DNA of 64,000 nt, from positions 1 to 64,000 of the forward strand of contig NZ_JMEX01000001.1 of the NCBI RefSeq assembly GCF_000760735.1, given 5' to 3'. How positions within the stretch are numbered: position 1 is the stretch's first letter; every line of letters begins with the position of its first letter. Below are positions 34,541 to 43,179 of this stretch, piece after piece. This stretch comes from Rhodococcoides fascians A44A. GTDB taxonomy: Bacteria; Actinomycetota; Actinomycetes; Mycobacteriales; Mycobacteriaceae. Made by a program: the position numbers and the translations under genes. The notes beneath the pieces are model-generated. The model saw only the letters and a program-made list of their open reading frames with translations. It was not told where the DNA came from and did no database searches.

Positions 34541-35479
34541 ATGAACACTTTCACGCATCGGCGTTACGCACTGATCGCAGCTGTCACCGCTGCAGCGGCA
34601 CTACTCGCGCCGATCGTTGCGAGTGCAGATCCGCTCTCGCCGGAATGCGTGCAGGAGAACGCGGCGGGGTCTGTCACGTGTACGTACACCCAGGGTGTCA
34701 CGGCGTTGACGCTGCCCGACGGTGTGGACTCGGTGCAGATCGCCGCGGTCGGGGGCCGCGGCGGCATCATGCGCGGGCTGCCGACCGAGACGCTGTTCGG
34801 TCGTGGTGCGTCGGTGACCGCGACCGTGCCGATGCCCGATGGGGTGCGGGTGCTGTACGCAGCAGTCGGCGGGAACGGTACCGACACCGCGGTCGGCGTC
34901 GAGCAGGTCGGTTTCGGTGGAGCCAACGGCGGTGGATTCGGTGGAACTCCGACCAACGAGGCGCAGTTCATCGGTGCTGGAGGGGGTGGGGCATCGGATG
35001 TGCGTTTCGATCAGTTCGACCGTTTGTCGCGCATTCTGGTTGCAGGCGGCGGAGGTGGGGCGGTGACGTTGCCGGGTGCAGACGCCGTGGAGGCAGCATC
35101 CTCTGCTGCTGCCGACGGCCCGAGAGGTGGCTCCGGAACTGCGACTGTGGGAGGGGCGGGCGGTGCCGGGCAGCTTGAGCAGTGGAATGGAAAGCCGGGA
35201 AGTGTCGGGGTGGGCGGCGACGGCGGCTACGATCCGATGGGCATGATGGGATATGTGACCGGTGGGGGAGGCGGCGGAGGCTGGTACGGCGGTGGCGGCG
35301 GGGCTGCAGATACTTTCGGAAGCGGCGGCGGAGGATCGTCACTGGTACCGGCCGGCGGGACGTTCTCGCTGACGAACGATGCGCCCTCCATCACGATCAG
35401 CTACCAGATCCCCTCGACCCCGCAGCTGCCGTCGTGCACTGGATCGTCTTGCCTTCCAAACTTGTTTGGAAGCAGCTAG
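34541..35479 (+). CDS. Secreted glycine-rich protein
   Basis: The product is 312 aa from the ATG at 34541, which directly precedes a signal peptide (ends near ASA-DP, about residue 30); an open frame further upstream has no signal. The mature part starts with a Cys pair (CVQE ... CTYTQG) and a TLPDGVDSVQIAAVGG segment, then is rich in GGxGG runs, ending with CTGSSC. Gly-rich exported proteins of this type are found in Mycobacteriales with unknown role, perhaps a surface beta-structure. No operon partner. Confidence 0.7.
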   Translation: MNTFTHRRYALIAAVTAAAALLAPIVASADPLSPECVQENAAGSVTCTYTQGVTALTLPDGVDSVQIAAVGGRGGIMRGLPTETLFGRGASVTATVPMPDGVRVLYAAVGGNGTDTAVGVEQVGFGGANGGGFGGTPTNEAQFIGAGGGGASDVRFDQFDRLSRILVAGGGGGAVTLPGADAVEAASSAAADGPRGGSGTATVGGAGGAGQLEQWNGKPGSVGVGGDGGYDPMGMMGYVTGGGGGGGWYGGGGGAADTFGSGGGGSSLVPAGGTFSLTNDAPSITISYQIPSTPQLPSCTGSSCLPNLFGSS

Positions 35480-35703
35480 AACCGGCTGTTGCACGGGTAG
35501 CACCAACACGAACCTCAGGACGAGGGACGACGCCGCGCTGGTTTATTCGTCGACACCCGAAACGGAGAATACGGCGTCGCCCCATGCGAATGGGGCGAGA
35601 TGATCTCGACGATCGCCATCGCACCAACATGTCATGACTAGTCGCTCCAAGATTTGTAGATGTCGGCTATGAAAATTGCATTTTCCGCACCGTCGACATC
35701 AAA

Positions 35704-35846
35704 TTGCCAGTTCAGCACAGTTTTACCTCCGCCGATGGAACCGCCATCGCCACCAGACCGGCCACGCCAGCCTCGACTCCGTCGAGGTGTACCGGCGCGA
35801 ACACGCGCCTCTGGTCGGAAACGCTGTCACTGACATTGGCCTTTGA
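35704..35846 (+). pseudogene. C-terminal relic of a tyrosine recombinase
   Basis: The segment encodes the same ending as the recombinase gene at 56585-57751: a TGHASLDSVEVY stretch, then APLVGNAVTDIGL before a stop. The upstream part (VQHSFTSADGTAI) matches only after a frameshift. It is about 47 codons of an approximately 390-codon gene. This marks an earlier insertion or deletion at the left border of the 36-44 kb island. Confidence 0.7.
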
Positions 35847-35958
35847 TAGGTCATCCAGGCGCATCGCAATGGTGCGTCTTGTTCGAGTATCGCCAGCCCC
35901 TTCTGTCGGTGCTCTGACCTACTGTTAGACGAGGTCTGGTTCCGCCAATGGGGGAGTG

Positions 35959-36993
35959 ATGGGCAAGTCGAAGTCCAAACGTCGCAAGAAGTCGCCTAAG
36001 GATGCCAGTAGGCGCCCACGCGCCAGTCCTCCTCGCAACTTGGAGTCGCCAGAAGCTGCGATCGCACGTGCACTCCTATCACGTGCGCTGATTCCGTCAC
36101 GCGCTCGTATCGACTCACGAATCGAGGAGGCCAGGCTCTTCGAAAGGTGGCGTGTCAACCCGAGCCAACCGCGACCTGGAAGTCCTCTCGACCTCGACGA
36201 TTCCGAATTTTTCTCTGCGGTCGTTACTGAGAACGTATCGGCGTCTCCAACTCGCGACCACGCGCTTTTCCCGACGATGGTTGCTGCGGAGAACTTGACT
36301 ACGGTTGTTCGGTTGATCGACGACTGGGACCGTAACGGTCAGATGCGCTCGATGTCAGTAGTAACTTTGTGTCGGTCTGCGCTCGAGTCGTCCGCTCGCG
36401 CGGTATGGCTCTTGTCCCCTACAGAACGGTCGGAACGCCGCGATCGCGCTTTGCGCATGGTCAAAGCAGAAGTACTCGGACAAAAGAAGTTCTTGACAAA
36501 GCAAGTCGCTGGGTACGAATCCCTAGGGGCGCAACATGAGTCCCATCTCGCCGATCTGCGTTCCGACCTCGACAAGGCGGTTAGCGTACTCAGCGACTTA
36601 GACGCGGTTGCGGGTGCGCCGACAATCGAGCAACAGATCGAAATTGCTTCTGCGTGGGTGGATGAGACAGCCGTGAACCCACAGCACACCCCGATGGCAG
36701 GTATGGCGAAATCGATGTACTCAATCGCATCGGGTTTCGCACACGGTTATACCTGGACGACAAGACACATGCAGGAAACAGCCGACCTCTTCAACATCAC
36801 AGCGGACTTTCTATACGTCGCGACAACGATGCTGAACGCTGCGGTGATCTTGCATGAGACACAGTCGGCAGCCTCGTCGGACAGTATCAGCGAGCTGTGC
36901 CCTGCCCACTTACGCGATGTCGCCCGGACATTCCACCATCGATACGTTCCCACAGAAGGGAAACGGTCGAATGTGAACTACGCGGCCAACTAA
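35959..36993 (+). CDS. Hypothetical helical protein, 344 aa
   Basis: The ATG is preceded by GGGGGAG. The first 35 residues are strongly basic (KSKSKRRKK), possibly nucleic-acid binding, then an alpha-helical body with SALESSARAVWLL and a later FAHGYTW segment. No catalytic motif or membrane helix is visible. Base composition is lower in GC than the flanks. It is the first gene of a block of unfamiliar genes next to the RloA/RloB-like pair, so a defence role is possible but unproven. Confidence 0.6.
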   Translation: MGKSKSKRRKKSPKDASRRPRASPPRNLESPEAAIARALLSRALIPSRARIDSRIEEARLFERWRVNPSQPRPGSPLDLDDSEFFSAVVTENVSASPTRDHALFPTMVAAENLTTVVRLIDDWDRNGQMRSMSVVTLCRSALESSARAVWLLSPTERSERRDRALRMVKAEVLGQKKFLTKQVAGYESLGAQHESHLADLRSDLDKAVSVLSDLDAVAGAPTIEQQIEIASAWVDETAVNPQHTPMAGMAKSMYSIASGFAHGYTWTTRHMQETADLFNITADFLYVATTMLNAAVILHETQSAASSDSISELCPAHLRDVARTFHHRYVPTEGKRSNVNYAAN

Positions 36994-37272
36994 GACGGCC
37001 GACTGAGCAGAGCAGGTAACAGATCGTTCTGGTGCACGTCTATGCGCGGAGACGCCGGTTGTCGTCAAGGCTCGTGAGCATGCGGTTACCGCGTTTAGAG
37101 CCGCCATCATCTACGCCGGTGACGGCTGTACGGCATGCGGTCCTCGACGTCGGCCGTCAATCTTCTCGGAATCGTCATCACGAGATCGGGTAGATCACTC
37201 CCGATTCGCCGCGCTTTCCGTGAAGGTCGGAGCATGGACTCCAGATATAACGCTAATTCAGAAGGACTGAGG

Positions 37273-38430
37273 ATGAGTTCGAGCTACGGGTGGCTGCCCG
37301 ACCACCATCTGGCCGTGGCGGCGACGCTCGCGCACGCCGACGAGCTCATCGGAGAAGTCGCCAGCCTCCTCTTCGACTATCAGACACAGCCGGAAGGAAT
37401 CATCCAGCTGCGAGAGGTGCCGATGATCACGCACAGTCGGACTGTCGTGGTGAGCATCTCGCCGATGCCGCGCAAAGTCGTCCTCCTCGCCGCCGACGCC
37501 CTGGTCGTCCTGCGAAACGCGATCGAGCACACCGTATTTGCCGAAGTCGAGTACCGCGATGGCACCCTCGACGAGAAGGTGGCCAAGGTCGTCGAGAAGC
37601 CGGCGGCGCAGACCTACGATGCATTCGAGGCATGGGTGAAGGGCCGTGCGAAGAACGGACCTCCCTCCCTGCAACGGGGTGGTGAGCTGATCAAGCGCAT
37701 CGGAAGGCTCCAACCCTTCCACCGGACCATAAGCTCGCACGAGCACCCGATGGCGCTGCTAGCCCTGCACACGAACCATTCGAAGCATCGCACACCAGCG
37801 GTCACGGCCGTCCGACTCGCTGCAATCCATCGCGAGGACCTCACGCCGCCGACACTGGCAGATGTCGAGCGTCGTCCAGAGGTGCCATTGCAGGTCGGAG
37901 AGGTGATCGCGGAGACCCCCAGAGGCAAGCGCATCCCTGTCGCGCTCTTCCCGACCATCGGTATCAACCGGCCCGGTACCGAGCGCTGGCCGGTGCTGGT
38001 GAAGGAACTCGACGAACTCGCTACGTGGGTGCGAACTCAGGCAGTGCCACGGCTGATCACCGGGATCGAACCACCGGCACCGACCTTGCCTGCTCGGTAC
38101 GAGATCTCGGTTGGCCGTGAAGACGAGCGCAGCGCGTTACCAAGCGGGTCGGCGACATCTGCAGCACAGTTGCATAGCGATCGCCTGGAGGCCGCGTCTG
38201 CTCGGCTTGACATGGTAGAGACCATCGTTCAGATGGATGACGCTCCGAGTGCTGCGCAGATCTCAGCATGGCTGAAGAGCCTGTCGGATCGGGAGCTTCT
38301 CGCTCGGGTGCGGGAGCTGAGAGCTACAGCAACGTACGAACCGGAGATCGTGCTGAGCAACTTCGCCGCGCTTGAGCGGATGCGTGACGATGCTCGACGG
38401 TTCTCGCGGCTACCGGTGGATGGGACATAG
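37273..38430 (+). CDS. Hypothetical protein, 385 aa
   Basis: The ATG at 37273 follows AAGGACTGAGG, so a longer frame starting at 37135 is rejected. The N-terminal half contains LAADALVVLRNAIEHTVFAE, resembling a widespread helical motif of uncharacterised proteins (G/A-D-x-L-x-x-LR-x-x-L/I-[D/E]H). The C-terminus has a coiled coil (QLHSDRLEAASARLDMVE). No enzyme motif is visible. It sits between two unknown or defence-like genes on the same strand. Confidence 0.6.
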   Translation: MSSSYGWLPDHHLAVAATLAHADELIGEVASLLFDYQTQPEGIIQLREVPMITHSRTVVVSISPMPRKVVLLAADALVVLRNAIEHTVFAEVEYRDGTLDEKVAKVVEKPAAQTYDAFEAWVKGRAKNGPPSLQRGGELIKRIGRLQPFHRTISSHEHPMALLALHTNHSKHRTPAVTAVRLAAIHREDLTPPTLADVERRPEVPLQVGEVIAETPRGKRIPVALFPTIGINRPGTERWPVLVKELDELATWVRTQAVPRLITGIEPPAPTLPARYEISVGREDERSALPSGSATSAAQLHSDRLEAASARLDMVETIVQMDDAPSAAQISAWLKSLSDRELLARVRELRATATYEPEIVLSNFAALERMRDDARRFSRLPVDGT

Positions 38431-38687
38431 GAATTGATGTCTGGTTCGAGGGCCCTGTATTTCGCGCGCACCGGCTAGAAGAGCTCCGGCAGCGCCACGC
38501 CGAGCGCGGTCGAATACAGCGTCAAGACTCGCGCCACTCTCGGAACGTCACCCACCTGTGTGACGTTCTCTTGAAGGATCACGGCAAGTTGGCAAACTGG
38601 TCCGCTTAGTACGATATAGACATCCGAAGTATGCAATCCGCTCGAAAATAGTAAATTTGAGCTCTCTCGGAATGCTATAGTCGGTCC

Positions 38688-40013
38688 ATGATCCTGTTGA
38701 GCTTCACGGTGCGTAACCACGCCAGCGTCAGGGATGAAATCACGCTCGACCTCACGCATTCCTCCCTTCGGACCCTGCAGCCGAGGAACTTCGACTGGTC
38801 GAGCGTGAGTTACCCGCTCGCGGGCATCTTCGGCGGTAACGCAACAGGGAAGTCCGCCGTGCTCGATGCCCTCCGCTACGTCTTCACGGCCATCCAAATG
38901 TCCGCGACCAGCTGGCAGGCATCCAAGTCCGTGCACCGGGCGCCTTTCCGGCTCGATGGGACGGCGCGCTCGTCCTCGAGCACATACGAGCTCGAATTCG
39001 TCCACGACGGACGCCGGCACCTGTACGGCTTTGAGGTCGACGCGGAGGGGATCAGGCGTGAGTGGATGCGCGATGTGCCCAGCTTGCGCTGGCGCACCCT
39101 GCTTGAGCGTGACCGCGAGGATGGCACGCTCACGTTCCACGCGGCATTGCGCGGTAAGATCGAGGTCACCCCGCGGGAACTTGTCCTCAGCCGTGCGCTC
39201 CTGCTGGAAGACACGACACTGCACGCGGTCGCCCACGATCTGGTGACGCACTTCGATGCGGTGCTTGTGAAGGACTCTCATCGCGAGGCTCGTCTCCGAG
39301 ACATTGCCGACTCACTGGCAGAGAAGACGATCACCTTCGCCGACCTCGAGGCACTTCTGCAGGTTGCCGACATCGGCGTCGTCAAGGTCGCCATCGAGGA
39401 AAGGGACATTCCTGAGCAGGTCCGGAAGGCCGTTCTCAAGTTTCAGCGCGAACTTCGCGAGGAGTCAACGAAGGAGCCCGACTCTGCCGACGACGTCGAA
39501 TCCGAGCTCGACCTCGAGCAGCTCGAGCAGGTCATCCGGCATCTTGTGTTCACCCACCGAGGCGGTGCCGAGGACTGCCCCGCCTTCTCGATCCAGGAGG
39601 AGAGCGACGGGACGGTCGCTTGGCTTGCCACGGCGGTACCGGCGCTCGAGACGCTCCGACGAGGCGGACTCCTTCTGGTTGATGAGATCGATTCGAGCTT
39701 GCACCCACACCTGCTCGAGGTTCTGCTAGGCGCTTTTGCGGATCCGACGGTCAATACCAAGCATGCGCAGCTGATCTTCACAAGCCACGAGTCCTATGTG
39801 TTGTCGCCCTTAAGCGAGGTAAAGCTTGTTCCTGAGCAGGTCTGGTTTACGGACAAGTCTTACGAAGGTGTCACCGAGCTGACCAGCCTGGCGGACTTCC
39901 CGAAGCACCCGGACGCCAACATCTCCCGGCGGTACCTCACCGGCCGCTACGGCGGAACCCCGCGTTTGTCGCCGAGCTCGTTGGCCGCGCTCGTCCAGTC
40001 CGAGCCGGCTTGA
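38688..40013 (+). CDS. RloA/AbiL-like AAA ATPase (AAA15 group)
   Basis: The 441-aa product shows a split ABC-type ATPase: Walker A GGNATGKSAV at residues 48-57, a central insertion of coiled-coil type, and LLVDEIDSSLHPHLLEVLL with Walker B and D-loop near residue 325, then a switch H in TSHES. This matches RloA/AbiLi/OLD-family ATPases. Two bases downstream an RloB-like gene begins. Such pairs are associated with phage defence and abortive infection, with the ATPase thought to control the nuclease/TOPRIM partner. Confidence 0.85.
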   Translation: MILLSFTVRNHASVRDEITLDLTHSSLRTLQPRNFDWSSVSYPLAGIFGGNATGKSAVLDALRYVFTAIQMSATSWQASKSVHRAPFRLDGTARSSSSTYELEFVHDGRRHLYGFEVDAEGIRREWMRDVPSLRWRTLLERDREDGTLTFHAALRGKIEVTPRELVLSRALLLEDTTLHAVAHDLVTHFDAVLVKDSHREARLRDIADSLAEKTITFADLEALLQVADIGVVKVAIEERDIPEQVRKAVLKFQRELREESTKEPDSADDVESELDLEQLEQVIRHLVFTHRGGAEDCPAFSIQEESDGTVAWLATAVPALETLRRGGLLLVDEIDSSLHPHLLEVLLGAFADPTVNTKHAQLIFTSHESYVLSPLSEVKLVPEQVWFTDKSYEGVTELTSLADFPKHPDANISRRYLTGRYGGTPRLSPSSLAALVQSEPA

Positions 40014-40015
40014 AT

Positions 40016-40618
40016 ATGACCGGCGGCCAGCGAGGACGAGTGCGCACGAGTCGGCCGCAGCGCAATCCTGCCCGGCGCATCCTCGTCGTCGCCGAGGGCA
40101 CCAAAACCGAACCCCAGTACGTCGAGCGGCTCAACAGCTATCTGCGCAGCAAGTCGACCACGGCGATCGTGAGAACGGTCGGGGTGGGAAAGGATCCTCT
40201 TCGGGTCGTGGAAAAATCCATCGAGTTGCGCGACGCTGCCGCGGACACCGAGAAACGTTATGACATCTGTGTGTGCCTGGTCGATGTGGACGAGCACAGC
40301 ACCCTAGAGCACGCGAGCCGTCTGGCCGAGCGCGAGTCGATCCTGCTATTGGTCTCGAACCTCAAGTTCGAGGCCTGGCTACGCTGGCACGTCGAGGACA
40401 AGAGATCCGCCTTGAGCTCGTCACAGTTGGACCAGCGGATGGCGACGCTGAATCTGACTACGGACAAGACGCTGGCGCTGCGCTTCCCCATCGACGGCGT
40501 CGACGACGCCTGCAGGACCGCCCGAGCCGCGGATCCCTCAATGCGGGCCGGCCGCACCGGTCCGGATCCATCGTCGGCATTGCCTATCCTCGTTGACCTC
40601 ATGCGCGGCGCGAGCTGA
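40016..40618 (+). CDS. RloB-like protein (TOPRIM-type nuclease partner)
   Basis: The 200-aa product begins three bases after the RloA-like stop. RILVVAEGTKTEPQYVE provides the conserved Glu of a TOPRIM-like fold, and CLVDVDEH the D-x-D pair, matching RloB/AbiLii proteins. The N-terminus is Arg-rich. With the upstream ATPase it forms an RloAB/AbiL-type two-gene unit predicted to damage nucleic acid after phage sensing. The size is normal for the family. Confidence 0.8.
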   Translation: MTGGQRGRVRTSRPQRNPARRILVVAEGTKTEPQYVERLNSYLRSKSTTAIVRTVGVGKDPLRVVEKSIELRDAAADTEKRYDICVCLVDVDEHSTLEHASRLAERESILLLVSNLKFEAWLRWHVEDKRSALSSSQLDQRMATLNLTTDKTLALRFPIDGVDDACRTARAADPSMRAGRTGPDPSSALPILVDLMRGAS

Positions 40619-40764
40619 GGTGCTGCAGCGAGTGCTGTGGTTGCGGCAGAAGTCAATTCAGATCCAAAGTGCATCACGGGCAGCGAGCACCTCAGTTATG
40701 AGTCGGCCGCGAGGAAGCGTCCGACATCCGTGCCAGCTCGGGTCGAGATGCCTGGCCCTACCAC

Positions 40765-40807
40765 GAAGCAAGGGTCTGCGCCATGATGCGGCGCAGACCC
40801 TCGCTTC
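40765..40807 (-). terminator. Long hairpin adjacent to the tRNA halves
   Basis: Eighteen-base arms (40765-40782 and 40790-40807) with a 7-base loop. The single non-Watson-Crick position is A-C in a plus-strand transcript but a G-U wobble in a minus-strand transcript, so it fits termination of minus-strand transcription just after the tRNA 5' half better than of the RloB gene. Confidence 0.6.
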
Positions 40808-40816
40808 TGACGTCAA

Positions 40817-40849
40817 TCGAGCGCTCTGACCAACTGAGCTAAGGCCCCC
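40817..40849 (-). tRNA. tRNA 5' half (acceptor 5' strand, D-arm, anticodon 5' strand)
   Basis: Read on the minus strand: acceptor GGGGCCT (one extra G before it), T8-A9, a canonical D-arm (GCTC stem, GAGC partner), G26, and anticodon 5' strand CTCGA, followed by TTGAC. The matching 3' half lies just upstream in transcription (40852-40884) rather than downstream, so the halves are in swapped order. The two together would form a standard tRNA with a G3:U70 acceptor pair. Alone it is a partial or permuted gene; whether it is functional is unknown. Confidence 0.6.
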
Positions 40850-40851
40850 TG

Positions 40852-40884
40852 TGGTGGAGCCTGCGGGGATCGAACCCGCCTCTC
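40852..40884 (-). tRNA. tRNA 3' half (anticodon 3' strand, T-arm, acceptor 3' strand, CCA)
   Basis: Read on the minus strand: TCGAG (pairs perfectly with CTCGA of the 5' half), a 4-base variable loop AGAG, T-stem GCGGG/CCCGC around the TTCGATC loop, acceptor AGGCTCC, A73 and an encoded CCA. Acceptor pairing with GGGGCCT is complete with G3:U70. Only two bases separate the CCA from the 5' half that follows. Confidence 0.62.
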
Positions 40885-40889
40885 TCGAG

Positions 40890-41383
40890 TAGCGGAGGTG
40901 TGGGCGGCGAAACCCATCAGAGCCCTTTCGCTCTTCATCCCCTCATGCCTCGTCGGCATTGCACCTACCTGAGGTCGCGTAGATCTTTGCGCGACCCCAG
41001 GCGATGCAAGCGCCAGTCGGTTCACCGCGCGTTTCTCCCAAAGAAGGTCTCCACGCCCGGCCTTGTCGTGCTCGCCGCGACGCCTGCCCCAAAGAAGGGC
41101 ACTGCAGTCTGCTTTGAACGAGTCGGTCTCGCAAAACCGAACAACCGCTGACTCCTAGGACATTACCAGACTGGAGCGTGCTTGTCCAATCGGTCACCCC
41201 GTACCACTCAAAGGATCATTTGGAAATAATTAGATAAGAAACCCAGGTTATAACCGCAATTAATATTCTAGCAAATCTGAAACATTCGACACGTCGAGCT
41301 TGTGCCACCTCTTGTGTTACACTTGAGCCACCCGCTAAGGAAATACTTCTACTACTCGTATACTACCATTGGAGGTGCGAAAG
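40890..41383. other. Intergenic region upstream of the winged-helix gene
   Basis: About 490 bases without a supported gene. A minus-strand frame of 70 codons here is just a read-through of the tRNA halves. The last 150 bases are AT-rich and likely contain the promoter of the winged-helix/cyclase operon. Confidence 0.4.
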
Positions 41384-42226
41384 ATGTCGCTTGAGCAGGC
41401 GGTGGGAATCGCACGTGACTTCGAGGAACGCAGCAAGCGGAACTCAATACCGGTTCGGACCGCATTCGTCCGGTCCGGCATGGTGCCGGATGCAGTACAA
41501 GGTGACCCTCCGATGGCGACTCTTCTTCGAGGCGGACGCGGCGGGTTCGTGCGAATCGCGACGATGCTGGCGTTGATCTGGCGTTGCTCGGCCGAGCCCT
41601 ACAACACGGACATCAAGGCTTCGGCGATTGCTCGACTGTGGAATTTGCCGTCACCCGACACCAACGGTGCCCGTCGGGTTCAAGAAGCGCTGGTCGCCCT
41701 GGCCGATCGTCGTCTCATCTCGGTCGAGCGGCACCCGGGGAAGCAATCGACGATCACGCTGCTGGATGACGCGGGGACAGGTGGCTCGTACGAGTCGCCG
41801 AACAAGGCGTACAACACCGCCCGCCGCCGGAAGGTGAAGCCGGCGGGACTGCTGCGCCACAACTACTTCAAGGTCGATGCCAACTGGTGGAAGTCCGGTC
41901 AGATTCAGCAGCTCAAAGGACCCGGTCTCGCGATGCTCCTTATTTTGCTTTCGGAGGACACACCACTCAGGCGCGAGACAGGTATCTGGATCAGTCCCAG
42001 CAACTTTCAACAGCGCTATGGGTTGTCTGTCGACACGCGCAAGGTGGGTCTGAAGCAACTGCAGGATCTCAAGCTCGTCTCGGCGTCAGCCCAGCTGCAG
42101 CAGGACGTTTTCGTACAGAACCGCCGGCGTGTGTTCTACGAACTGGCCGACCCGAACGCTATGCGCACCAATCGACCGACCGTGCAAGCGGGAATGACAG
42201 AGAGCGATGGCCAGAATGTCGTTTGA
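41384..42226 (+). CDS. Winged-helix protein preceding a nucleotide cyclase
   Basis: The product is 280 aa from the ATG at 41384, placed behind GGAGGTG. It has two winged-helix-like segments: ASAIARLWNL ... ARRVQEALVALADRRLISVER, and later NFQQRYGLSVDTRKVGLKQLQDLKLVS. This architecture resembles plasmid replication or transcription factors but I find no Rep-specific motif. Its 3' end overlaps the downstream cyclase gene by 20 bases, so the two are co-translated. A regulator or sensor for the cyclase is a plausible role. Confidence 0.6.
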   Translation: MSLEQAVGIARDFEERSKRNSIPVRTAFVRSGMVPDAVQGDPPMATLLRGGRGGFVRIATMLALIWRCSAEPYNTDIKASAIARLWNLPSPDTNGARRVQEALVALADRRLISVERHPGKQSTITLLDDAGTGGSYESPNKAYNTARRRKVKPAGLLRHNYFKVDANWWKSGQIQQLKGPGLAMLLILLSEDTPLRRETGIWISPSNFQQRYGLSVDTRKVGLKQLQDLKLVSASAQLQQDVFVQNRRRVFYELADPNAMRTNRPTVQAGMTESDGQNVV

Positions 42227-43004
42227 GCAGCGGTTTCACTCATTGCAGGACTTCCTCGCCTCGACGGTCGCCGACGTCGACGGCGTCCTCAACGACGGCG
42301 CAGGCTTTCCGTTCCCAGTGAAAGGTAGAGAGCTGGACGCGACGGTGCTGTTCGCGGACATAAGCGGATTTTCTACCCGAACCCTCGGAATGACTCCGGC
42401 TGAAACGCTCATCTATGTACAGAACTTCTTTGCCTGGATCACGGCCGAGGCGCTACACGGTAGGCCAGGCATCGTCGATAAGTACATCGGGGATGAAGTG
42501 ATGGTGGTCTTCTCCGAGGAGTTCGGTTCAGTGGACCCGTTCGGCGACGCCATCCAAGCTGCAATCGCGATGAGCCGCCACGATGTTCACGCGTATCGGC
42601 CTCACATCGGTGTGGCCAGCGGTCCAGTCATCGTCGGGTACGCAGGGACAGCGTTACGGTACGACGTATCGGTCTTCGGAGCCCCAGTAGCACTGGCGGC
42701 GAGATGCGCCGCAGTCAAACCCGATCCAGCGACAACAGGCTTCGTATCGTCCACAATCGTGGCACCGGAACCCAACTGGACCGGGCGAACATTGAGCGAC
42801 TTGTACCAACCAGACATCCCTGGGGACGACAGTTTTCAGCTCCTAGAAGCCCGGGAGGTCCCAATGAAGGGAATTGGAGATGTCTCTGTGCGAGAGCTCC
42901 ACAACACCGGGTTCTGGGCTCCGACGATGCCCGCCGAAGCCCGCGCTCGACTTGGCATGGAAACCCTCCGAGAAGCCAATCGCTACTGGCCACGCACGTC
43001 ATAG
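42207..43004 (+). CDS. Class III nucleotide cyclase domain protein
   Basis: The 265-aa product is a stand-alone class III cyclase. Metal-binding Asp51 (FADISGF) and Asp96 (GDEVMVVF) are present, as are substrate-position Lys92 and Asp153, the adenylate cyclase-type pair. Arg166 is kept, but the usual transition-state Asn is Ala162 (V-A-L-A-A-R). It lacks membrane or HAMP parts. Stand-alone cyclases in defence islands make second messengers in Pycsar systems; here the K/D pair points to cAMP or a related nucleotide. The context with a winged-helix and a PIN protein is unusual. Confidence 0.82.
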   Translation: MARMSFEQRFHSLQDFLASTVADVDGVLNDGAGFPFPVKGRELDATVLFADISGFSTRTLGMTPAETLIYVQNFFAWITAEALHGRPGIVDKYIGDEVMVVFSEEFGSVDPFGDAIQAAIAMSRHDVHAYRPHIGVASGPVIVGYAGTALRYDVSVFGAPVALAARCAAVKPDPATTGFVSSTIVAPEPNWTGRTLSDLYQPDIPGDDSFQLLEAREVPMKGIGDVSVRELHNTGFWAPTMPAEARARLGMETLREANRYWPRTS

Positions 43005-43179
43005 TCGAAATGTGTCGAGCTTCAGGATCCCGGAAGACATCGCCCGGCCTCCGGCTAAACTATTCGGCGTAGCCCAGCCGAAGGCACACAGAGCTGAACA
43101 ACGCGTCCGTATTCGGTCTCGCGAGAACGAGCAGAACCCGTGCCGCCGGGCAGCACACCGAATCAGTTAGCCTCTAATC

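Noticed and set aside
38475..39281. Long minus-strand frame opposite the RloA-like gene
   Set aside because: It is a GC-driven shadow of a clear ATPase gene and has no motif or ribosome binding site.
40813..41025. 70-codon minus-strand frame across the tRNA halves
   Set aside because: Its C-terminal part is only the translation of tRNA sequence, a common false gene.
40817..41100. Two-piece (permuted) tmRNA
   Set aside because: The 5' half has a complete D-arm and anticodon strand, and no tag reading frame ending in Ala-Ala is visible nearby, so a tRNA explains it better.
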